A stretch of DNA of 64,000 nucleotides from Drechmeria coniospora (Eukaryota; Ascomycota; Sordariomycetes; Hypocreales; Ophiocordycipitaceae). The notes under the pieces were generated by a model, which had not been told where the DNA came from, searched no databases, and saw only the letters and a program-made list of their open reading frames with translations. Both the position numbers and the translations under genes were made by a program. Of the stretch, positions 11,673 to 21,557 are shown piece by piece. Position 1 is the first letter of the stretch. The number at the start of each line of letters is the position of its first letter. The stretch is taken from NCBI RefSeq assembly GCF_001625195.1, contig NC_054389.1:4584520-4648519 (forward strand). The letters run 5' to 3'.

Positions 11673-12516
11673 TCAGTTGCGAGTGAGAAAGCGGCTGAAC
11701 ATGTTGCTCGCGATGCTGCCCGCCAGGTTTGTCGTGCCGAGGGCGCTTCCGGCCAGATTAGACGCCTGGCCAAACTTGTCGCAGCGGGAGAAGGCAAGGG
11801 TGTTCATGATAGTGAGGACGAGGGCGATGACTGTCGCTTCCTGTCAGCCCGAAGCCGCGTCCGGAAGATGGGGGAGACCCGCGGAGGAGAGGAAGGGGAG
11901 GGGGGCGAGCCGAGCGTGGCACGACGCACCGACAAGAGGCAGCCACAAAAACTGGAGGCGCACGAGGGCCAAGATGGCCAGCAGGAGCCACAGGACGGGC
12001 TGGAGGTAGAGGGCGAGCCAGAAGAAGCGCGAGTCTGTGCTGTTGACAATCTTCGTGGCCGGGTCGCTGCTCTCAAACACCCACTGGGACTCGCCCGTCT
12101 GCGAGTTGACCTCGTTCCACCAGCGCAGTCCGACGAGGCGGCGGCCGGCGATGTTCTTGAGGTAGTAGAAGTCGGCGGCGAGGAGGAGTATGGTGATGAT
12201 GAAGATCATGATCCTGAGAGGGTGGCGCCCGTCAGCCTGGGGGGCGATCATGGAAACGGGCCGGGTGGGAAGACGCACATGCTATGTATGATCCAGAGGC
12301 CGAGAAAGTATATCAAGACGCTTGCTACAGGCAAACCCCGTCAGTTTTGTCCACTTCCTTCTGCTCGCCTTGTCCCGCCGCCGAGTGTCTGGGAGGATGG
12401 GGAAGTGAATCATGGCACGTACATATCCTGAAAGCCAGGAACGTCAAGAGGGTGATGGGATGCGAGCTCAGCCGCCAGCTCAGCGCGCCGGGGTTGTTGT
12501 TCTGCGCCGCGTCCAT
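11673..12516 (-). CDS. TVP23: Golgi membrane protein TVP23
   Basis: Four exons on the minus strand, 12516-12423, 12324-12279, 12213-11930 and 11830-11673, make 193 residues, the usual size. The start [20 protein letters not shown] and the blocks [47 protein letters not shown] and the tail [19 protein letters not shown] are all those of Tvp23. It is a four-helix protein of late Golgi vesicles in the Tvp23/FAM18 family, acting in vesicle trafficking with Yip4/Yip5. Phases match at every junction and all donors are GT. An alternative ATG 36 bases further upstream would add 12 residues that are not expected from the family. Confidence 0.94.
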
Positions 12517-13743
12517 GTTTCGAGGTTCTGCGTACGGGTAGGATGCGTACAACTGGCTCTCTCCTCGAGCTCTCTTTATTTTCTTCCTTTATTCTTCGCT
12601 CTTTCTTCTCGTCTTCCTTCTGTCCCTTGACGTCCGCCCGATTCCGCTGGAGTCGCTCTCGCTCGGTAGGTACGGACAAGGATCGTCGATGCCGTCATTC
12701 GCTGTGGGCTCAGCGATCGGCGGGTAGAATGCGCACACGCAACGATGAGAGGGGGAGGGAAGGTCGGCGTTTCGTGTTCGTGTTGTCGTCGGAAAGGGAT
12801 GCGGAAGCTGTCGTCGTGTTCACAACTAGTACAGATATGATTGCTGGTAGCTCACGTACTGTACAGTATCCTGCTAGTAGAGGGCTTGATGCGGGTAGTA
12901 ATCAGTGGAGCCAGCTGCGTATCATGTGCCAGACACGCACTGTACAAGTCATGATTAAGTAAGGTACATAAGTAGTAGCTGTTTGCTGTACTCCGAACTG
13001 TAAGTATTAATTAATTACTCCGTACTCCGTACGGAGTACTAAGTACTTACTTAAGTACGTACCAATGGGTGGAGTGTATGCAAGTATCAAGTATTACCCG
13101 CAAGTATCTTCAGAAACTACTGTACAGTAATACTCCGTACTAGTAGTCATATGTATCGCTACAGTGCACCGTGCACCTAAGTACGCCTACTTAAGCCTAC
13201 TAAGTACTGTACATGTACATGTATAAACGTACTTCCTTAAAGTACGTAAGTACACCGTCTTTATGTCCTAGTACTTGTAATTGTACGCTACGAAGTGCTG
13301 TATTTACCCGCACAAGACTCTGGAGCTGATCAGGCGCTAGACCTATACCGTTCTGTCCCGTAGGGGAGAACCTGTGCTTTGGTGATGATATTGCTGCACT
13401 GTGTAAATTTAAAACTGCATACTCCATATTAATTATTGCGTATCCCAATGTGTACTTTGGTGCGAAAGTGGTCATATTGTTGATTATTACGGAGTAGTTC
13501 TTGACTCTTCTCTGCTCAGACTGGCGAGACTCAACATCATCATCTCCTCCATCTACTCCAACTCTTGAGGAATGATTGTTTTTCCAGCCATTGAACGCCT
13601 AGTGGCAACTTGCTTCGCTTCGGAGTTCAAGTCGCATTTCACAACTTGATGCCTGCACGTTCGAGGCCCGCTCCATATTCGACTCTCATCATTCATTCCC
13701 TTCGACGCTCGACGGCGCAGAAGCGGACAGCCTGGTGGTAATC
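12517..13743. other. divergent intergenic region
   Basis: Shared upstream region of TVP23 and the CLYBL-like gene. The outer 250-300 bp on each side are CT/GC-rich and promoter-like. The middle, 12830-13500, is AT-rich and full of GTAC-centred palindromes. No coding support was found. Confidence 0.5.
13022..13039. repeat. 18-bp perfect palindrome of the TACTCCGTA motif
   Basis: GTACTCCGTACGGAGTAC equals its own reverse complement. It is the clearest example of a motif that recurs dozens of times between genes in this window. Confidence 0.85.
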
Positions 13744-14781
13744 ATGGCCGCAGCAGCGTCAGTGGCCTCCATACTCCGACGCTCTCTCCTATACGGTACC
13801 CTCCCTCCACTTCCGTCGCCGGCATCTCGTCCCTGTTTCCCGCATTCGCTGACTCCTCTCTCAGTACCTGCCTCGTCTTCGAGGATGCTCACCAAGTCCC
13901 TGGGCCTCACGTCTGACAACATAACGTACGACCTCGAAGACTCCGTCACACCCTCCCTCAAGCGCGCCGCTCGCTCGCAGCTCAAGTCTCACCTCGACGC
14001 GCTCGCCTCTCGTCCCCAATCCGTCGGCGAGCTAGCCGTCCGTGTCAACGCCGTATCCACGGCGTTTGCGCTCGACGACCTGACCGCCCTCGCCTCCGTC
14101 CCGGCTGTCGATGCCATCGTCGTGCCAAAGGTAGAGTCCGCGGCAGATCTGACGTTTGTGACGGATGTCCTTCGACACGTTGCGCCAAAACGTCACGTCT
14201 TCGGGTCCGACAATCCCGTCAAGGTCGTCGCCCTCATCGAATCCGCCCGGGCCATCATGGACCTCGCCAGCATATGCAAGGCGTCTCCCTATCTCAGCGG
14301 TCTCATCTTCGCCGCCGAAGACTTCGCCCTCGACCTCTCCATCACCCGTACGCCATCATTGACCGAGTTCCTCTACGCCCGGTCGGCAATCGTCACGGCT
14401 GCCCGCGCAGCCTCTCTTCCCAGCACGATCGACCTTGTGTGCACCTCGTACAAAGGTGACGAGGGGCTGAAGAGGCTGGAACAGGAGTGCGCCGGTGGCA
14501 AGTCGATGGGCTTCAACGGCAAGCAATGCATCCACCCGGACCAAGTCAAGACTGTCCAACGAATGTTTGCCCCAGGGGAGCAGGAGGTTGAGTGGGCAGT
14601 CAGGGTTCTCGTTGCGGATGAAAAGGCTGCTGCCTCTGGTCGAGGCGCCTGGACGCTCGACGGCAAGATGATAGACGCCCCCGTCGTCGCCAAAGCCCGC
14701 GCTGTCGTCGCCAAAGCTGAGCGGTGTGCCCAGGATGTCGAGGGATTGCGAATCAAATGGAAAAATCAAGCTCCAGAGTGA
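13744..14781 (+). CDS. CLYBL-like citramalyl-CoA/malyl-CoA lyase family enzyme
   Basis: Exons 13744-13795 and 13865-14781 give 322 residues. The 69-nt intron (GTACCC, branch CTGAC, CTCAG) is a multiple of three with no stop, so it can be missed; removing it restores LRRSLLYVPASS, the standard family start. The protein belongs to the HpcH/HpaI aldolase and citrate-lyase beta superfamily. Signature pieces are YDLEDSV (39-45), VRVNAVST, the metal-binding Glu of ALIESA (about 143) and Asp of AAEDFALD (about 170), and GFNGKQCIHPDQV (233-245). Human CLYBL cleaves citramalyl-CoA in mitochondria. The basic, Ala-rich N-terminus would suit mitochondrial import. Substrate in fungi is inferred from the family only. 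Confidence 0.88.
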   Translation: MAAAASVASILRRSLLYGTLPPLPSPASRPCFPHSLTPLSVPASSSRMLTKSLGLTSDNITYDLEDSVTPSLKRAARSQLKSHLDALASRPQSVGELAVRVNAVSTAFALDDLTALASVPAVDAIVVPKVESAADLTFVTDVLRHVAPKRHVFGSDNPVKVVALIESARAIMDLASICKASPYLSGLIFAAEDFALDLSITRTPSLTEFLYARSAIVTAARAASLPSTIDLVCTSYKGDEGLKRLEQECAGGKSMGFNGKQCIHPDQVKTVQRMFAPGEQEVEWAVRVLVADEKAAASGRGAWTLDGKMIDAPVVAKARAVVAKAERCAQDVEGLRIKWKNQAPE

Positions 14782-16090
14782 GCTGAATGGTACACTGAAC
14801 CTCCACAAGAAAATGTCTGGGTATTGCTGCATGCGCTACGAGACTCGTCACACGCTGCGAACACCATGTCGAGCTGATCACCATGTAGGTCAGCTCAAAA
14901 GAAGGGAAGCACCGTGATGGCGTTGGCTGCCAGGACGGACGCAGAACCCAACGCTTGCCGTGGTGTCTTTCTACATAGGCTTGGTGCATATTTGGGACAG
15001 GCCCGGCGCGACCTCGCATGGCGTCATGGCCAACAATTATCTGTCTGAACTCATTTCAGACCAGTATTCCATCATCTCATATGCGCCACTCGGGGCTAGA
15101 TGAGACGGTGCGCAACTCACACATTCAGCCGAGCAGTTGTCCGTCTCACAGAAACACCGCAGACGCCGCCTCCTGCAAGCGAACGGAACCTATGATACAG
15201 CCAGCCTCCTCTCGTTTTTGACCTCGCGCATTGGCTTGGCGTTACTAGATGGACACTCTTACCTTGTAGTATCCCAATCACAGTGCATTGATATTGAGAC
15301 TGGCAACACCCGTGGGAGGGATATCCACACAACGGCCAGCGCTCGCATGGATCAAGGTGTCCTCGGCACCTCGTTTTCTCCGTCTCGTGACCTTTCGTTT
15401 CCCTGAACCAGCCGACGAACACCAAAGACATGCGGAATCAGTGTCCAAGGAGCGTGTTGGAAAGTGGATGGGGCATTAGCCTTAGGTATGCTGTAACAAC
15501 AGGAGTTATGCTTCTTCGAGAGTTCAGCCCTCTAGTGACCAGAGTGACTATCTGTCCATGATGCCAACGGCAAAAGTTTATCGACTTCTGTACAAAGTAC
15601 TGTTGTTGTCTATGGAGTACATGTACCTACCAAAAAGTAGGATAGAGCAAAAAAACATACAACAGCCGGTGTTCGCTGATCGTCACCGACTCAACTACTA
15701 ATCTGCCGGTTAGTGGCTTGACGTGTGGAGAGCAGACGGGATCCAGTATTTTCCACTACCTATGGTCGTATGTACTCGTACGGGGCCTAGAGACGTTTAT
15801 ATGTCCTCTATGGAGCACTGAGGGGCACCAAAAAAAACATACAACAGCTGGTGTTCGCTCATCATCACCGACTCAACTACTAATCTGCCAGTCAGTGGCT
15901 TGACGTGTACTTAGAGAGCAGACGGTGTTTCTTGCTTTCTAGCGAACCTGATCCGATCTTTTACCGAGACCCGCCTTTCCGGTGCGGTCAAGCTCCCTAT
16001 CCGTCCCCGTTCCGGACTGTCTCGAGTTTCCACTGTTTCCGAGCTCCGGTCCCGGTCCTAACCTGCAAGCGCCGAATACCTCATGGGGAG
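14782..16090. other. intergenic, entry to the AT-rich island
   Basis: 14782-15570 shows no gene. From about 15570 the base composition falls and a direct repeat begins (listed separately). The last 160 bp before 16091 carries no clear promoter signal. Confidence 0.45.
15649..15927. repeat. direct repeat, period about 183 bp
   Basis: AAAAAAACATACAACAG(C)(C/T)GGTGTTCGCT followed by CACCGACTCAACTACTAATCTGCC and AGTGGCTTGACGTGT occurs at 15651-15730 and again at 15834-15910. The spacer holds GGGATCCAGTATTTTCCACT and CTATGGTCGTATGTACTCG, which reappears at 21.47 kb. This marks a dispersed repeat family, probably a remnant of a mobile element of unknown class. Confidence 0.8.
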
Positions 16091-17246
16091 ATGCAGCTTC
16101 AGCTTTTTGAACCATGCGCCATTGAGAGTTGCAACAAATTCACCCTCTTTGAATCAGATCGTTGTCTAGAACAACTTGACTATCTGTGCAAAGAGTGCCT
16201 TAGAACAAGCAGTATCACGATTATGGAGCACTTCGCACCGCATGGAAATATGCTGCGGCCGACGAATGGGACTCTCCAGACGACTACAAGGTCGTCCTCG
16301 ATTGTGCCGAAGAAATACGAAGGGGAGTGCGCCCCCCCAGATCTGGTCATTCTCGACGACGAGTTTTCCATCATCGACCGTGTCAACGGCAAAACATTGA
16401 TCAACATGGTGATCGACCATGCGGAACTCAAGCACAAGAATGACGGAAAGAATGCATCTATTAATGAATTCTTCGACATATTTCGAGAATTTTTTTGCAA
16501 GCGGGTAGCAGCCAGAATATACTCAAATTCTCGCTCTTCGCAAATTGATCGGATGAACGTCTATCATCAAGTCGCACGCAAGTTCCAGGAAGCCGGGATT
16601 TCACAACACGCAATTTTTTTCTTGTATAGCATACTGGAAAAAGCGACTTGCAGATTCTCGGGGATTCCTCGCGACTGGAAGATATGAAGATATCCTGCCT
16701 AGCGACGATTAATGCATTTTTTTTACTCTACCTCTACCGTCGCCAGAAGATTGATCCACCGCCTGGACTTAACCACTTCCCCCTCCGCCTGGAAATTCTG
16801 TTCCCCGTCCGATTTCCACTCCATCCACTCTGTGACCGAAACCATCAGGCACTAGTCGATTGTCAGCAGACACAGCTGTGGCTTGAAGCGTTTGATAACA
16901 TGTCAGTCGGTCGAGAGTCGAGGGCCTGAATGGGAACCAGTGAAGCTTGCGGCAATTCCGCAAAAGACAATTACCAGTTTCTTTGACAAGTTGGAAGGTA
17001 AGTTTAATATTGGCTACGGCATTGATGCCGGCATTGCTAATGGAACTTTTTGTACCAGGGCCCTTCCTCAATCGAAAATGGAGTGCTGCCGACAAAGACA
17101 ACGACGCCGGCCGGGTTCCACAGCCGTGGCCTTGCGAGTTTGCGCCCCACGACATTGAGTCCAGGTTCGAGGCCAGCGACGACAGGGACGACGGCTTGGA
17201 GGGTCGAGACGATGACGCCTACGAGGACTATGAGGGCTTCGAATGA
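16091..17246 (+). pseudogene. frameshifted DEDDh 3'-5' exonuclease-like pseudogene
   Basis: No single frame spans it, but successive pieces in alternating frames read as one protein. From 16091 a 198-codon frame carries a Cys-rich start, then DLVILDDEFS (the D-x-E of motif I) and GKTLINMVIDHAELKHK. Around 16615-16640 the match leaves that frame at a T-run and a TAG follows. ATGRYEDILPSDD (about 16669-16710) is in another frame, next to a TAA. NHFPLRLEILFP and NHQALVDCQQT (H-x4-D of motif III) lie in the next, 16713-16900. A further shift near 16895 leads to SVESRGPEWEP and QKTITSFF, then a 61-nt intron (16998-17058) and an acidic tail ending at 17246. At least three frame changes and two stops mean no intact product, unless homopolymer read errors are to blame. 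Cellular role of the intact family is unknown to me. Confidence 0.66.
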
Positions 17247-17440
17247 ACAATATTTACAAGGACTTCTGCCTGCCTAGGAGTGAGGGTAGCCGTCTAGAAC
17301 GTCACTCATCTCCATATATGCTCTCTCTCTGTCTCGCACACATACGTACACAGAATGCCTAAGTACATTCGCCTGTCCCAAGGGCTTTTGGTAGGTAGAC
17401 CATCTTGATCTTTGCTTGCCCAAATAAATAGTACGTAAGT

Positions 17441-18142
17441 AAAACCAATTTTGGGGCAGCGAGGGCAATTAAGTACTTCTCGCGCGCGCTTGCGAGGTGT
17501 TCTGTGCTCCGCTCGTGCTTACCTAATCATTTGCCGCCCCAAAACAGCTGAGGCTGTAATACGAAGTACTGTACGGAGTACGGAGTACTCCTCGTACGGA
17601 ACACAAATATGCCGTCTCGTACTCCGTACAGAGTACCTAAGTAAGTACAAGTGGAGCCCCACCCCGCCACTAACTGCTGGCTCCGAAGCCGGGCTGACTT
17701 ACGGAGTACCAAAACCAATTTTGGGGCAGCGAGGGCAATTATGACACACTATACTCCGTACGCTGTGTTCTTCAATAGGAGCATACGTAATGACAAACGA
17801 AGTATTGATTCTTCTATGAAAGAGATTCTGACCACAGTGGCCATTTCCAATGAACGTTTTCCCTACTTTGGGCCTACTCGGAACACAGTGGCCACTTGTT
17901 GCCCCTAGTGTGGGAGCCTTCTTGGATTAACATTAATCCGAGCCCTTATGCAACTAATCAATCAATTAGGGCGACACATTACTTCTCGCGCGCGCTTGCG
18001 AGGTTTTCTGTGCTCCGCTCGTGCTTACCTGATCATTGGCCGCCCCAAACAGCTAAGGTTACAGTATACAAGTAAGCTGTCTCGTACCTACAAGTGGAGC
18101 CCCACCCCGCCACTAACTGCTGGCTCCGAAGTCGGGCTGATT
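17441..18142. repeat. repeat cluster: duplicated 170-230 bp unit and exact 30-bp repeat
   Basis: A 30-bp block starting AAAACCAATTTTGGGGCAGC occurs identically at 17441-17470 and 17711-17740. The block ACTTCTCGCGCGCGCTTGCG through TTGCCGCCCC (17475-17546) recurs at 17981-18048, and CAAGTGGAGCCCCACCCCGC through GGGCTGA (17648-17697) recurs at 18091-18140. TTTTGGGGCAGC on the left and GCCGCCCCAAAA on the right of the first unit are near-inverted, as in a small non-autonomous element. The whole gap 17247-18326 has no coding support. Confidence 0.75.
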
Positions 18143-18326
18143 CACCAGGTGTCCAAAAGCCTCCGAGGGAAAGTGTGGAAAATCTCGACCATACTCTCGA
18201 CAACACACACACCGTCGACCACACTTGCGGCCACACACTGAATTTCCAATTCCCATCTCGACAGTAGTCCCCAGTGCCAATTGAGTCTCCAGTCCATCGA
18301 ATTCGACTTTGCGAGCGACATTCGCC

Positions 18327-20392
18327 ATGTGCGGCACCGAAAACGAAGCGGCCGACCCGGCCCCCAACGATGCCCACCCCGGCCAGAACAACAGCACTGC
18401 ATCGTCCATCATGTATCAGCGCGTTGACGATTACATTTCCAACGTATCTCGCTACAAGATTATTGAAAGTATGCAAAAATTCAAGCGGGGCCATGACGGC
18501 TCCCTCCCTCTACCCCCAGCCCAACCTCGGGCCCCGTCCCGTGGGACTCTAGGGAGATGTCAGTCAATTAATATATCTATGCAGGCACGCTTCGCGAAGG
18601 AGATCAATTCATAAATAGCTTCTTCACCACCGAGATCAAGTGCAAGATCGCAACAATGCTTAGCAACTTCGGCGTTGATTATATCGAAGTAACTTCGCCA
18701 GCGAGTTCTCCCCAGTCGTTCGAGGACTGCAAGACTATTTGCAAGCTTGGCTTGAAGGTTAGTGCCCTGCAATATATTACTTTAGAGCAAACACTTAATC
18801 GTCATTTAGTCCAAAATTCTCACACATGTGCGATGCAATATGGAAGACGCCAAGAAGGCTGTGGAGTGTGGTGTTGATGGCGTCGATCTCGTTATCGGAA
18901 CTTCGAGCTTGCTGCGCCAATATAGCCATGGCAAAAGCATGGAAATCATCCAAAAGAGTGCTCTTGAGGTCATTGAATATGTCAAGAGGTAAGTTTTGAC
19001 ACAAAGCTCGTGCTAACTTGAAGACTTATACCTATAACAGCCAAGGAATCGAAGTACGCTTCTCCTCCGAAGACTCATTCCGCTCTGATCTTGTCGACCT
19101 CCTTACTCTCTATAAGGCTGTCGACAAGGCTGGTGTTGACCGAGTGTATGTCTTATTGCCCTAATATGAATGGCGATCGATTGGTATACTAATGGCAGTA
19201 GTGGAATCGCTGATACAGTTGGAGGAGCTACTCCGAGAATGGTCTATGATCTCGTTAGGACACTCCGAGGCAAGTTGGCGAACTTTGTCGATCCGACTTT
19301 TGGCTAACCTGAGTGATGCTTCCAGGTGTGGTTTCCTGTGACATTGGTACGTAGTTGGATGTCCTAGCCTTCAAAATGGTCTACTAATAAGGAAAAGAAA
19401 CGCATTTCCATGACGATACCGGCTGCGCAGTCGCGAATGCTATAACTGCCCTCGAGGCTGGTGCTTCGTTGGTTGACACGAGCGTCCTCGGTATTGGAGA
19501 GAGTGTGTATCCCTCCTGTGCTGGCGTTATTGTTGTTGCTGACTTGTTCGCTTTCAGGGAATGGCATTACGCCCCTGTAAGTTTTAACTGCATTATAAAG
19601 CCTGGAAGGCGACTAATAGCGGAGAAAAGCGGTGCCCTGATGGCTCGTATGGTTGTGACTTCTCCGGAGTATACTAAATCGAAGTATAATCTCAAGTTAC
19701 TTCGCGAGATAGACGAGTATGTTGCTTCTGTTGTGCAAGTGAATATTCCAGTAAGTAACTCTATCCGGATGACCGATTTAACAAACTTCAGTTACTAATA
19801 TTGAAACCCATAGTTCAACAACCCTATTACTGGTTTCTGTGCATTGTGAGTTGCCCATTAGTTATTACATGGAAACCTAGCTAACTCCGTGTTAGCACGC
19901 ACAAGGCTGGGATTCACGCCAAGGGTTAGACGACCCCTATAATAAGCGTCCTGCTTCTCTTGTAATTTTGCTTTTTATTCTAACTTCTAGCAGCGATTCT
20001 TGCGAACCCCTCGACCTACGAGATCATTGACCCTGCCCTGTTTGGATGTATGTTACCATCTATTGCCCTCCAAACTCCCTAGGCGCGTAACAACTAACGA
20101 TGATAGTGACTCGATACGTCTCATTTTCCTCCAGAATCACCGGCTGGAATGCCGTGAAATCTCGAGTCGAGCAACTGGGATACAATCTGTCGGATGATCA
20201 AATCAAGGAAATGTAAGTCTCTATCTCAGCAGTCCACGAGAGCGAATTAAGGCGGGGGACCCGCGCTAATCAATTGCCAATAGTACCGCTATGATCAAGC
20301 AGTTGGGCGATGTCCGTCCGCTTGCTGTTGAAGACGCGGATTCCGTGATCCACTCGTATCATCTGAACCAGCAGGAGAAGAAGGCTACTTAA
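18327..20392 (+). CDS. LYS20: homocitrate synthase (lysine alpha-aminoadipate pathway)
   Basis: Fourteen exons join in frame to 420 residues: 18327-18468, 18585-18757, 18810-18988, 19041-19145, 19202-19269, 19326-19346, 19398-19502, 19558-19576, 19630-19750, 19814-19845, 19896-19924, 19994-20047, 20107-20212, 20284-20392. The enzyme condenses acetyl-CoA with 2-oxoglutarate to homocitrate, the first step of fungal lysine synthesis. Seen: STLREGDQF (48-56, catalytic Arg/Glu), [11 protein letters not shown], metal-binding ETHFHDD (His232, His234), GIGERNGITPLG, and [12 protein letters not shown] with the active-site His near 329. Position 54 is Asp where Lys20-type enzymes have Glu. Intron 5 uses a GC donor (GCAAGT); exons 6 and 8 are 21 and 19 nt. 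Codons are visibly AT-richer than in neighbours, and repeats lie on both sides, which suggests a paralogue or a transferred gene; whether another copy exists cannot be told here. Confidence 0.9.
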
Positions 20393-20722
20393 AGGGTGTT
20401 AGAATTAGATGTTGCGGATGCGATGGGTAAAGATGTCTTATGGGGCGTTAAAGTTTAGATGTTACGGATGCGATGGGAGAGATATATTAGTCCACCACTC
20501 GTTTTATAATTGCTGTCTTGGGCGACGATTATACAATTAATTGCTAGGTACGGAGTACGTTGCCGTTACAAAAGTGTTTACGCTCGTAGAGTTCATGATT
20601 GAGGTGATGATGCAAAGTCCGATTGACATTGGTAGTTGTTACTACTTAAATCTGCGGTGCCGGCATAGAATAGTTCGGTTCAGAATGCCCGTTATTGCCT
20701 GCAACGCTTGCAACGCCGGGTT

Positions 20723-20818
20723 GTGACGGCACCGTCTGCAACGCCTGTGACTGTACTGTCTACAACGCCTGTGATGGCACGGCCTGCAACGCCCCTGACG
20801 GCACTGTCTACAACGCCA
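20723..20818. repeat. 24-bp minisatellite, four units
   Basis: Units at 20723, 20747, 20771 and 20795 follow the pattern GTGACGGCACTGTCTACAACGCC plus one base, with a few substitutions each. Translated in one frame it gives an eight-residue repeat of the type TALSTTP, but the frame has no credible start or gene context. Confidence 0.85.
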
Positions 20819-21472
20819 GCGCTTCAAAACACACATAAGAGCGTTTTCCCTGATACCCAGCAACAGCAATGCGTTTGGCATATGGATTCCAACGTTCGAG
20901 CTCGAATTCGATCAGAGTGGCAGGACCCCCATAGTGGCACCAACGCCCGCGCCGCATCGTGAGATCAGAAGCTAGACCTCACACACACATCAATAGATTG
21001 ACTGTTCTGTGACCCAACTACGATAACCTTATCGAGATAACCCTGACTGAATCGGGATACCGTTAGACAGCAGAAGTAACTGTGACCCCGCAGGTCTGAC
21101 AGATTTCGCCCTCTCTTGGAGGCTGATAGATCAGAATGATGATCCTTTAGCATTGCCCAATCCTAGCGGTCGCTGCCGCGCCATTGCAACAACTCGTACT
21201 GCACAACTTGAAAACTAAATAGAAACGAGCTAACATGAACTTTGGAAGGCACTGATTTATCATGTCCCTAGAGCGTAACATCATCCATGATGTGGGTGTG
21301 GGTGAGCGTATTGTTCTGGTGGCCGTGTCTGTCGGTGGGATATCGCTGACGTACAAGTATGCAGCGGGAGGCAAACGGTGTGCGGTTCCGTTTTGGCCGT
21401 TGGTTGGCTGAAAAGAAGGTAGGGGCCCGGTAGGGCCGTTGTCGCGGGAGGTGAACATGGTTAAAGAGCTGG

Positions 21473-21557
21473 ACGGGATTCAGTATTTTCCACTGCCTAT
21501 GATCGTATGTACCCGTTTTCATCTTCGAGATTCTTATATATTTGTTCTCTAGAGTAT
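21473..21557. repeat. second copy of the 15.7-kb dispersed repeat
   Basis: GACGGGATTCAGTATTTTCC and the following 60 bp match 15735-15815 (GACGGGATCCAGTATTTTCC) with scattered substitutions; CACTGCCTATGATCGTATGTACCCGT is the best conserved part. The match fades on both sides. Confidence 0.75.

Noticed and set aside
10571..11797. 408-codon minus-strand frame
   Set aside because: Antisense to the membrane-protein gene and to the convergent spacer; no motif, and it would overlap TVP23.
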